From QPIN01 sp964535875 (lineage in GTDB: Bacteria; Pseudomonadota; Gammaproteobacteria; Methylococcales; Methylomonadaceae): 9,367 nucleotides of DNA. Below, in pieces: positions 1-7,200 of the stretch. The DNA is taken from NCBI GenBank assembly GCA_964535875.1, contig CAZHUE010000107.1, positions 1-9,367 on the forward strand. The letters run 5' to 3'. The notes beneath the pieces were generated by a model, which saw only the letters and a list, made by a program, of their open reading frames with translations, had not been told where the DNA came from and made no database searches. The position numbers and the translations under genes were made by a program. The first letter of the stretch is position 1, and each line of letters opens with the position of its first letter.

Positions 1-702
1 GAACCTTTAGCCGAAGGCGAAGAATTTCCAGTGCTAACTCACTTACCTAGCATTGTTATTATTATTGATGAGTTAGCAGATATGATGATGATTGTTGGTA
101 AAAAAGTAGAGGAATTAATCGCTCGCTTGGCCCAAAAAGCAAGAGCAGCCGGCATTCATTTAGTTTTAGCGACTCAACGCCCCTCAGTTGATGTGTTAAC
201 TGGATTAATTAAAGCTAACGTACCAACACGCATTTCTTTTCAAGTATCCTCCAGAATTGATTCTAGAACAATTCTGGACCAAGGGGGGGCAGAAGCCTTG
301 TTAGGAAATGGGGATATGTTGTTTTTACCCTCAGGAACGAGTATTCCAATTAGAGCGCATGGTGCTTTTGTTGATGATCATGAGGTACATAAAGTAGTTG
401 AATTCCTCAAAAGAACTGCACCAGCAAATTATCTGGAAGAAATTACCCAGGAACGCAGCGATACGAGTGAATTTGTAGCGGAAGGAGAGGGCGATGCTGA
501 AATGGATACCTTATATGATGAAGCCGTCATGTTTGTTACTCATTCCAGAAAAGCATCTATTTCTAGCGTACAAAGACGCTTTAAAGTAGGTTATAACCGA
601 GCTGCTCGAATGATTGAAGATATGGAAATCGCTGGTGTTGTTAGTGCGCCTGAAGGTAATGGCTCCAGACAAGTCTTAGCGCCGCCTCCACCTAAAGATT
701 AA
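1..702 (+). CDS. ftsK: DNA translocase FtsK, C-terminal part (5' end outside window)
   Basis: FtsK is the septum-anchored hexameric motor that pumps chromosomal DNA toward dif and activates XerCD recombination during division. The reading frame is open from base 1, so the 233 codons seen are only the C-terminal end; the membrane domain, linker and Walker A lie upstream. A GTG at base 31 is internal and not a real start. Visible landmarks, numbering base 1 as residue 1, are the Walker B strand and acidic pair (IVIIIDEL, 18-25), the conserved ATQRPSVD segment (57-64) and the LDQGGAEALLGNGDM motif of the RecA-like beta domain. The winged-helix gamma domain covers about 169-233, with GYNRAARMIEDME (197-209) as the helix that reads polar KOPS sequences, and it ends in the proline-rich APPPPKD typical of the family. 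The gene appears intact to its stop. The identification is certain. Confidence 0.97.
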   Translation, partial: EPLAEGEEFPVLTHLPSIVIIIDELADMMMIVGKKVEELIARLAQKARAAGIHLVLATQRPSVDVLTGLIKANVPTRISFQVSSRIDSRTILDQGGAEALLGNGDMLFLPSGTSIPIRAHGAFVDDHEVHKVVEFLKRTAPANYLEEITQERSDTSEFVAEGEGDAEMDTLYDEAVMFVTHSRKASISSVQRRFKVGYNRAARMIEDMEIAGVVSAPEGNGSRQVLAPPPPKD

Positions 703-703
703 G

Positions 704-904
704 ATGAATACGACGGTCATTGGTTTATTAATTATGATTTTAATATCAACTGTTGCAGGATGGTTAATTAGCCGATCAAAAGAAGCTGAAAAACCAGTTA
801 AAGTCATGTTGTTTGTACTGTACTTTTGGGTTTTTGTGTTTATTCAACTGATAATCTTTAGCGTGTTATATCATTTTGGTGTTCTCGATTCTTTTATAAA
901 ATAG
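704..904 (+). CDS. Small two-helix inner-membrane protein of unknown function
   Basis: This 66-residue protein starts one base after the ftsK stop, so it is probably co-transcribed and may be translationally coupled; only a weak purine stretch (AAAGATTAAG) precedes the ATG. Two hydrophobic segments are clear, about residues 4-22 and 34-57, joined by a short charged loop (SRSKEAEKPVK). The positive-inside rule suggests the loop is cytoplasmic and both termini face the periplasm. I do not recognise a family. In many gammaproteobacteria lolA follows ftsK; this is not LolA, since it has no signal peptide or lipoprotein-carrier beta fold and is far too short. The tight spacing and good hydrophobic periodicity argue that the gene is real. 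A link to division or the envelope is only a guess from position. Confidence 0.7.
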   Translation: MNTTVIGLLIMILISTVAGWLISRSKEAEKPVKVMLFVLYFWVFVFIQLIIFSVLYHFGVLDSFIK

Positions 905-951
905 TTGGGCTTTTAATTATTTTAAATTGGGATTAAAATGTTAAATTTGTT

Positions 952-1116
952 TATACTTCGCGCGGTCACGGATGCGGTTTTCTATCGGTTGCTTTTTGCC
1001 GATAGGCTGTGTTGCTGAAATAGTTGCGTAGCCTAGCTATGCGCCCATTTCAGCGCCTTGCTATCGACAAAAATCAACGCGCTATAAAATCCGCATCCGT
1101 GACCGCGCGAAGTATA
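952..1116. mobile_element. 165-bp MITE-like palindromic element with 26-bp perfect terminal inverted repeats
   Basis: Bases 952-977 are the exact reverse complement of 1091-1116 (outer end TATACTTCGCGCGGTCACGG). The symmetry continues inward with small gaps: the block around 988-1005 (GTTGCTTTTTGCCGATAG) pairs with about 1061-1078 at 16 of 18 positions, and GCTGAAAT near 1014-1021 pairs with ATTTCAGC near 1047-1054. The whole unit could therefore fold into one long hairpin with its loop near 1034. Both ends read TATA, so a TA target duplication is possible, as seen with IS630/mariner-type transposition. No protein is encoded. It is GC-richer than its AT-rich flanks, which supports insertion. 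The size, TIR length and TA ends resemble the architecture, not the sequence, of Neisseria Correia elements. It may also end transcription of the ftsK operon by forming a hairpin. Family membership is inference. Confidence 0.8.
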
Positions 1117-1397
1117 TTCAGAACTATATAAGTCGGTGTAAACCTTTTTTTGTCTAGAGCTTGTTCAAGGCTCACATCTTTGTGTAAAAACCTCTGAGAG
1201 AACACTACCCATAATAAGTTAAGACATTTAGCTAAGAGATTAATCTGGAAAGTTTTGCTGCCTTCTCTTTGGCAATCCATATTACTGACTAACGAGAGAT
1301 AGAGCCGTTAGCCAAACTCTATCTAAGTCATATCCCTCTCCTCGATTTTCTCACACCTGATTATCATCGGTTCGTAATATTTTTGAATAAAATTTTC
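1117..1397. other. Intergenic stretch with no supported gene
   Basis: This stretch between the two inverted-repeat elements has no open frame with a credible start and ribosome site. A minus-strand frame (1280 down to 1074) runs straight into the palindromic element, and its last residues are encoded by that element, so it is either a shadow or the remnant of a gene cut by the insertion. A short hairpin is listed separately. No clear promoter or tRNA-like fold was found. Confidence 0.5.
1297..1324. repeat. 8-bp perfect inverted repeat (small hairpin)
   Basis: AGATAGAG (1297-1304) and CTCTATCT (1317-1324) are exact reverse complements around a 12-base spacer. The stem is AT-rich and no T-run follows on either strand, so it does not look like an intrinsic terminator. 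Its function is unknown, and a stem of this size could arise by chance in AT-rich DNA. Confidence 0.4.
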
Positions 1398-1510
1398 TGA
1401 TTAGAAAGAATCATCAGCCAAACGCTGAAAACCCTTTTAAAGGTTGATTGCTAATTATTGGGTCTTATTTTTTAATAGAATGTATTTTGGCTGACGATTC
1501 TTTCTAATCA
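1398..1510. repeat. 113-bp element with 25-bp terminal inverted repeats and flanking 11-bp direct repeats
   Basis: Bases 1398-1422 (TGATTAGAAAGAATCATCAG and five more bases) match the reverse complement of 1486-1510 at 24 of 25 positions; the single mismatch (A against G) would still pair as G-U in RNA. The interior is AT-rich and non-coding and contains the small dyad CCTTTTAAAGG. AATAAAATTTT occurs at 1386-1396 and again at 1511-1521, one base from the left arm and directly abutting the right arm, which is how a target-site duplication would look, though AT-rich repeats can arise by chance. The element differs in sequence from the one at 952-1116. It could be a second MITE or a stable hairpin in the leader region of the pilin operon. 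The absence of a T-run after the right arm argues against a simple terminator. Confidence 0.6.
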
Positions 1511-1518
1511 AATAAAAT

Positions 1519-1580
1519 TTTTAAATTTGAGTTTGAGATCACAGACTAGTTTACATTTTAAGCTTGGAATCACAGATAAA
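1519..1580 (+). repeat. 31-bp imperfect tandem direct repeat upstream of the pilin operon
   Basis: Units 1519-1549 and 1550-1580 align without gaps at about two thirds of positions. The best-conserved part is the 15-mer G[TC]TTG[AG][GA]ATCACAGA (1531-1545 and 1562-1576), where all three differences are transitions and ATCACAGA is exact. A spacing of 31 bp is close to three helical turns, and the second copy overlaps where the -35 hexamer would lie. CACAGA occurs a third time at 1622-1627. This suggests, without proving, a pair of regulator-binding sites. Confidence 0.4.
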
Positions 1581-1600
1581 TTTAATAGGGTGACTATAAT
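1572..1600 (+). promoter_or_regulatory. Candidate sigma-70 promoter of the minor-pilin operon
   Basis: TATAAT at 1595-1600 is a perfect -10 hexamer placed 30 bases before the fimU ATG, giving a predicted start near 1607 and a leader of about 23 bases. The -35 position at 17-bp spacing (1572-1577, ACAGAT) matches the consensus poorly. Promoter activity may therefore depend on an activator, and the ATCACAGA repeat overlapping this position is a candidate binding site. No convincing -24/-12 sigma-54 motif was seen. Confidence 0.45.
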
Positions 1601-1629
1601 TTATTGTAACTTCGTTAACCACACAGATT

Positions 1630-2181
1630 ATGTTTACAGTCAATCAAAAAACTACCTATGAAACGAAAGGGTTTACGCTGATTGAATTGATGGTGACAGT
1701 TGCTATTGCTGGAATCATTTTAACAATTGGTGTTCCAAGTTTTTCGCAAGTACTAAAAAACAGTCGGTTAGCGAGTAACACTAATTCATTAATTGCTACT
1801 CTTAATTTGGCACGTAGCGAAGCTGTTAAACGTAAAGTAAAAGTATTCGTCAGAAGAAAAGGGAGTGTTAGCCAAAATTGGGATGATGGTTGGGATGTAT
1901 TTATTGATTTGAATGCTAATGAAGTATTTGATGATGGAACCGATACGCTTTTAAAAACATTTTCTTCTATTACCGATGGATATACCTTAAGAACAGGGGC
2001 AAATTATGATGACTGGATTGCTTTTTTGCCATCCGGATTTAATGATGGCTCAGGCAGTTCTAATAATGATTCATTTGGTTTATGTGCAGTAGCAGGTGAT
2101 ACAGAAAGTTCTCGTAAAATATCAGTTAATAAAGTCGGGAGAGCCAGGGTTTCAATTGGAGATGTAACGTCATGTCCATAA
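1630..2181 (+). CDS. fimU: GspH/FimT-family type IV minor prepilin (FimU/FimT-like)
   Basis: This is the first gene of the minor-pilin operon. The 183-residue product has a 14-residue prepilin leader ending in Lys-Gly, then the class III cleavage context G/FTLIELMVTVAIAGI, with Phe at +1 and Glu at +5 of the mature protein and a hydrophobic helix of about 22 residues. The C-terminal part fits the GspH/FimT beta domain, ending in the typical ISVNKVGRARVS strand, with C152 and C182 likely forming a disulfide. PilD-type peptidase would cleave and methylate it. In the Pseudomonas system FimU links the tip complex to the major pilin. There is no clear Shine-Dalgarno before ATG 1630, but no other in-frame start precedes the cleavage motif closely. 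The symbol rests on gene order; fimT is the alternative name for the same family. Confidence 0.88.
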   Translation: MFTVNQKTTYETKGFTLIELMVTVAIAGIILTIGVPSFSQVLKNSRLASNTNSLIATLNLARSEAVKRKVKVFVRRKGSVSQNWDDGWDVFIDLNANEVFDDGTDTLLKTFSSITDGYTLRTGANYDDWIAFLPSGFNDGSGSSNNDSFGLCAVAGDTESSRKISVNKVGRARVSIGDVTSCP

Positions 2182-2233
2182 AGTCTTATATTGATAAAAA
2201 TAGATGTAATTTCAATATTAAGAAAGATTATTT

Positions 2234-2740
2234 ATGTTAAATCACAAAAATGGATTGGTAAATAGTGGGGGATTTACAATGGTTGAATTATTAATCACTC
2301 TAGTTATTACCTCAATAGGGCTTCTTGGATTAGCAAATATACAGCTGATTGGGTTGAGAAATAATGTCTTTGCATATAATCGGACTCAAGCAATTATTTT
2401 AGCTTCTGATATGTCGGATAGGATGAGAGCTAATAGTGAGGCGGTGATAGATGGAGATTATATTCAGGCTAATAGTACAGAATATAGCACATGTAAGAGT
2501 GCCTCAGGTTGTAGTTCTAGCGAAATGGCTAAGAATGATACTTATGAATGGCTTGAATTAGTTGAAAAATTACCTTCTGGTAATGGTTTAGTGTGTATTG
2601 ATAGTACACCGAATAGTACAGATACTCCTGCTTCGCCTGCATGTGATGGGCTGGGTAACATCTACACCATAAAAATATGGTGGGATGATGACCGTGATGG
2701 AAATGTTGATGCCCCTTTTATAGTCAGTGTTCAGCCATGA
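2234..2740 (+). CDS. pilV: Type IV pilus minor prepilin PilV
   Basis: The 168-residue product has a 13-residue leader ending in Gly-Gly, then FTMVELLITLVITSIGLLGL, with Phe +1 and Glu +5. The segment that follows, with RTQAIILASDMSDRMRANSE, is characteristic of the PilV family, as is the C-terminal IKIWWDDDRDG. Four cysteines in the globular part (in STCKSASGCS, LVCID and SPACDG) suggest two disulfides in the periplasm. AAGAAAG (2220-2226) lies seven bases before the ATG and serves as a fair ribosome site. A 52-bp gap separates it from fimU, with no terminator seen. Its stop overlaps the pilW start (ATGA, 2737-2740), pointing to coupled translation. PilV acts with PilW and PilX in the priming and tip complex of the pilus. 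Confidence 0.92.
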   Translation: MLNHKNGLVNSGGFTMVELLITLVITSIGLLGLANIQLIGLRNNVFAYNRTQAIILASDMSDRMRANSEAVIDGDYIQANSTEYSTCKSASGCSSSEMAKNDTYEWLELVEKLPSGNGLVCIDSTPNSTDTPASPACDGLGNIYTIKIWWDDDRDGNVDAPFIVSVQP

Positions 2741-3750
2741 ATAAAGATCATTTTTCCAGTCATAAACAGTCCACTCAAAAAGGTTTAACGCTGGTCGAGA
2801 TAATGATTTCGATGCTTCTTGGGCTAATAATTGTAGCAGGTATTGGGAAGATATTTATCGGTAGTAATCAATCTTATCGATTACAGGAAGCGTTATCCAG
2901 AATACAGGAAAATGGACGTTTCGCCATCATTTATCTGGAGCAAGAAATTCGTCCTGCCGGCTTTCAAGGTTGTCCAAACCTTTCAGCCGTAAAACCTAAT
3001 ATTTTAGCTGATTCAGTCGCCCTGAACTCCGTTACTTTTCAGACAGCAGTGATGGGATATGACTTTGATGGCACTGACACTAGTCAGCCTAGTGGTGCGA
3101 TCAGTAATACGGATATTATTAATATTAAACGAGCGGGTGGTTGTGGAGCTAAAGTGACAAAAGTAGGAAGCCCTGTTACTGCAAATATTAAAGTTGAATA
3201 TTCAGCTTCATGTAACTTTGAAGAAGATGATGTTTTGATTGTTACTGATTGCAAAACGACCGATATTTTTTCTGTTACAAATATACCGGAAAATAATAAA
3301 GGCACTACAGATGGCATTGAATGGCAAAACCTAACTCATGCTAATAGTGGCAACAGAGCAAATTCTTTAAGCAAAGATTATGATGAAAATGCTGAAATTT
3401 ATAAATTTGATAGTCGCGAATTTTACATTAAAAATAATGACTTTGGCATACCCTCCTTATTTCAAAAAAACTTAAATGATGATGAGGATGAGTTAATAGA
3501 AGGTGTTGAAGATATGCAAATTACCTATGGCCTTAAACTAGGTAATAGTTATACCTACCTGCCAGCAGATTCAATATCACAGTGGAAGAATGTGAAAAGT
3601 GTTCGTATTAATTTATTGTTGCAATCAATTGAAAATAACTTAACTCCTCAACCTACTAGTATTGAATTTAACGGTGGAACAGTCACCCCCACAGACCGTC
3701 GTATGCGGAAAGTCTTTTCGACAACTATTTTTTTACGGAATCGAGCCTGA
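2737..3750 (+). CDS. pilW: Type IV pilus minor prepilin PilW
   Basis: The 337-residue product is the usual large minor pilin of this operon. The leader is 16 residues (ending QSTQKG) and cleavage would leave LTLVEIMISMLLGLIIVAGI: Leu rather than Phe at +1, with Glu +5 kept. Family landmarks are QEALSRIQENGRFAIIYLEQ followed by EIRPAGFQGC, the late ELIEGVEDMQITYGL segment, and the C-terminal RRMRKVFSTTIFLRNRA. Several cysteines (in FQGC, GGCG, ASCNF and TDCK) could form disulfides. It begins inside the pilV stop and ends by sharing one base with the pilX start (TGATG), so it is probably coupled on both sides. The length is normal and there is no sign of damage. Confidence 0.93.
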   Translation: MNKDHFSSHKQSTQKGLTLVEIMISMLLGLIIVAGIGKIFIGSNQSYRLQEALSRIQENGRFAIIYLEQEIRPAGFQGCPNLSAVKPNILADSVALNSVTFQTAVMGYDFDGTDTSQPSGAISNTDIINIKRAGGCGAKVTKVGSPVTANIKVEYSASCNFEEDDVLIVTDCKTTDIFSVTNIPENNKGTTDGIEWQNLTHANSGNRANSLSKDYDENAEIYKFDSREFYIKNNDFGIPSLFQKNLNDDEDELIEGVEDMQITYGLKLGNSYTYLPADSISQWKNVKSVRINLLLQSIENNLTPQPTSIEFNGGTVTPTDRRMRKVFSTTIFLRNRA

Positions 3751-4226
3751 TGATTATCCAGAAAATTATTTTTCCAAGCACTTCATTATCTTCTCAACAA
3801 GGGGCTGTTTTGATAGTCAGTCTATTGTTTTTAGTCATTATGACCATTCTTGGTGTTTCAGCTATGAGCACGAATGTGCTTGAAGAGAAAATGGTAAGTA
3901 ATATTCGGCAGGAAAAAATAGCTTTTCAGGCTGCAGATAGCTGTAATAGCAGATTAGCTGGAGAAAATAATTTCACATTTGTTAAAGAATGGGAAGACGC
4001 CTGGGATAATTTAATAAATATAGGCCATGCTGATGCAAAAAATGCAGCGACTTATTCAGCGGAACGAAAATTTATAATGGACACCTCACCTCCCAGAAAC
4101 TCCGGTTATAGCGCGATTAAATTTCAATCTTCTCATAATGAATATAAATGCACGGGCTCTGCTTCTTCGGGTGCTCAAGTTGTTTTAAGACAAGGTGTTT
4201 ATCAAATTACACCTAAGATAAATTAA
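3750..4226 (+). CDS. pilX: Type IV pilus assembly protein PilX
   Basis: The 158-residue product has an 18-residue leader ending in SSQQG, then AVLIVSLLFLVIMTILGVSA. Mature position +1 is Ala and +5 is Val, so the Glu5 conserved in most pilins is missing. This is the known hallmark of PilX and the related GspK pseudopilins, which can sit at the very tip because they need not pair with a preceding subunit. The following NVLEEKMVSNIRQEKIAFQA segment is the conserved PilX N-terminal signature. C65 and C134 may form a disulfide. The C-terminal VVLRQGVYQITPKIN matches the short final strand of the family. The protein seems somewhat short for the family. It starts within the pilW stop and is followed after 21 bases by pilY1. 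Confidence 0.9.
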   Translation: MIIQKIIFPSTSLSSQQGAVLIVSLLFLVIMTILGVSAMSTNVLEEKMVSNIRQEKIAFQAADSCNSRLAGENNFTFVKEWEDAWDNLINIGHADAKNAATYSAERKFIMDTSPPRNSGYSAIKFQSSHNEYKCTGSASSGAQVVLRQGVYQITPKIN

Positions 4227-4247
4227 TCAAGTTTTTCGAGTAATATT

Positions 4248-7200
4248 ATGAATAAAACAATTCAAACAGCTCATGGTCTTGCATTTGCAATGCTTATTTT
4301 TTTTAGCTCTCCGATAAGTAGTGATGACACTGAAATCTATTTAGGGGGTGGAACGGCTTCTGCAGAAGTAAAACCCAATGTACTTTTTGTGCTTGATACT
4401 TCTGGAAGTATGACTAATAAAGATAACACTGGAATTACTCGTCTCCAACGGATGAAAACAGCTTTAAATTCAATTTTGAATCAAGCTACTAATATTAATG
4501 TAGGAATGATGCGTTTTCATGGAGAAGGAGGGCCTGTTCTTTACCCCGTTGCTGATATTGATGCTGATGCTAGTATTATAGAAGGTACCAATAACGGTGA
4601 AGGTTCAGTGAATTCCAGAATTAGTAGTGTGAATGATGATGCAGAGGAAGTATCGAATGTTGTTTCAATCGATAGTAATCAACTTGAGCTTGTTAACGTA
4701 ATAACAGGTATTACAAGTCTTGAGGAACGCGTTTCAAATGATAATGATGTAGCTGAAGAAAGGGATTCTAACGGGAATGTAGATCTATATAGCTCGGATT
4801 TAGAGTTAGTAGAGGATGATGGAGATGAGCAATTAGTCGGTATTCGTTTTAGAAACATCACTATTCCTGTTGGAGCAACCATTCAGAGTGCAGAAATTGA
4901 ATTTGTAATAGATGAGGAAGAAAGTGAATCTACTTCGGTGACTATTCATGGTCAGGATAAATCCGCTCCATTCGTTTTCACCAACTCAAATTCAAATATT
5001 TCATCTCGGTCGAGAACTACAAATTCAGTTTTATGGTCAAACTTGCCTGCTGATTTGGCTGAAGATGAAAAACTATCAACCCCTGATTTATCAACTGTTG
5101 TTCAAGAGATTGTGGATCGGACGGATTGGAATGATAGTGGCAATTCAATGGTATTTATTATTACTGGATCGGGTAATATAACTGTTGAAGCCTATGATGA
5201 TGAACCAGACTCTGCCCCTCTGCTAAGAGTTACTTATACTACAGGGGCTGCAGCTGAAACAGAGCAAATTGTAGGGCTTCGATTTCAGAATGTTGGTGTG
5301 CCACAAGGAGCAACAATAACAAGTGCTACAATTGAGTTTGAAGCAGCAAATAATGATAGTGAGGCTACCTCTTTAATACTTAAAGGCGAAAGTAGCGATA
5401 ATTCATCAGTGTTTGATTCAACTGATAATAATATTTCTTCCAGAACTCAAACCACTAGCTCTGTTAATTGGGACAATATCCCAGCATGGACAGAGGGAAG
5501 TCGCTATCAAACCCCTGATATTAAAAATATTATTCAAGAAACTATTAATCGATCCGGTTGGTGTGGAAATAACGCATTAACCATTCTTTTAGAAGGCGAT
5601 GGTCTTAGAACTGCAAAATCTTTTGAAGAATCAACCACAGCGGCTCCTAAACTGAGTATTGAGTATGATGAAGACAGTGTATCAAGCGGTGCTTGTATTA
5701 ATGAAGAATTTCAGAGACAAATTTTAAGTGGTATCGATGATGCTGAAGAATCAAGTAATGGGGTAATGAATCTCAGTAGTTCAGATTTGGAAATGACACA
5801 AGAGGGGTCTATACAAACAATAGGTTTAAGGTTTCGTAACATTAATATTCCTGCTAATACAATTATCCTGGAAGCATTTTTAGAATTTACGGCTGATGAA
5901 ACCGATAGCAGAACGACATCCTTAACAATTAAAGGTGAGGATAGTGTAGATGCAGCTTATTTTTCTACTACCGCTAATGACATTACCGATCGTCCTCAAA
6001 CCACTGCTTCCGTTTCTTGGTCGCCTGATACCTGGGATACTGTTGGGGAAAAAAAACAGTCTGTAGATATTAAATCTATTATTCAGGAAATTGTAAATAA
6101 GGGAAGCTGGAACTCAGGCAATGCGCTTGCTCTTATTATTTCAGGAACAGGAAAGCGTGTAGCAGTATCATATAATAAAAGTGATGGTGGTGCGACGAAT
6201 GCAGCTGTTCTCAAGGTAAGAATACAAGGTCAATTAGAAACTGGTTTAAATACTGTAAGAGATCGACTGATAGATATCGTTGACGAAATTGAGTATAAAA
6301 GTGGTACTCCTCTAGTGGATGCACTTTTTGAAGCGGCTCTTTATTACCGTGGAGACAATGTACTTTATGGCACAACTCGAGGAAATAGTATTAATTCTGG
6401 TTCAAGCTTGAATCGCTCTGAATATACCCGGGTCAGCCATCCAGCATCTTATACAGGAGGTACAGTTGTTCGAGAGGCTGGATGTACAGATTCAACATTA
6501 AATTCTACTGAGTGCAAGACAGAGCGTATAAGTGGAACAGCCACCTATAAGTCGCCTATTGCGCAAAGTTGTCAAAGTAATCACATCATTTTATTATCGG
6601 ATGGTTACCCTAGTCGTAACACATCAGTAGGCTTTATAGAATCGCTTATTAGTCCAGTTTTATGTGCTGGATCAGGCTCAGGAAAATGTGGGGTTGAACT
6701 GACAGATTTTTTATATACTAATGATCAAAAAACGGGTGATGGATTTGATGGCGATCAAAATGTAAGAACACATACAATTGGTTTTAACATATTATCATCT
6801 GGGAAAGCTTATCTTGAAGAACTAGCAACTGCAGGCGGCGGAGGGTTTCATGAGGCTTCAAGCTCAACCGATCTGGTTGATGCCTTTCAAACTATTATTG
6901 GTGATATTTTATCTCATCCTACTTCATTTGCAGCACCGTCTCTATCGGTTAATGCATTTAACAGGTTGTACAATAATAATGAAGTGTATTTTTCTTTATT
7001 TTTACCTACCAATAAGCAAAGGTGGGCTGGAAATTTAAAAAAATATAAGGTTTGTGAAGGAAATGATGGCGATAGTTGTGAACGAGGAGAAATTATTGAT
7101 GTGAATGATAGTCCTGCGATTGGAACTAATAAAGTCATTAAAGATAGTGCTCAAAGTTTNNNNNNNNNNAACTATTGATGGGGTGGATGTTAGTAAGGGA

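Noticed and set aside
905..951. Possible intrinsic terminator directly after the small membrane protein gene
   Set aside because: The stretch is AT-rich but has no stem-loop followed by a T-run; the only strong hairpin is the palindromic element that follows.
1074..1280. Minus-strand 68-codon open frame between ftsK and the pilin operon
   Set aside because: There is no ribosome site, its last residues are encoded by the palindromic element, and I recognise no family. It might be a remnant cut by the insertion, but the sequence alone does not support a gene.
3084..3317. Minus-strand open frame inside pilW
   Set aside because: It is a shadow of pilW, which has full family signatures on the plus strand; the frame has no ribosome site or recognisable domain.
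3662..3883. Plus-strand frame bridging the pilW/pilX junction
   Set aside because: It is out of frame with both genes, and pilW and pilX are well supported on either side of the TGATG overlap.
6348..6356. RGD tripeptide in PilY1 (residues 701-703), reminiscent of the integrin-binding RGD of Pseudomonas PilY1
   Set aside because: It lies in the conserved YYRG stretch of the vWA domain, not beside the middle calcium site as in Pseudomonas, so it is probably a chance match.
7105..7170. Alternative start for a separate second gene after the N gap
   Set aside because: The residues from 7105 up to the gap are out of frame with the well-supported PilY1 reading, and the downstream protein is clearly the C-terminal half of PilY1.
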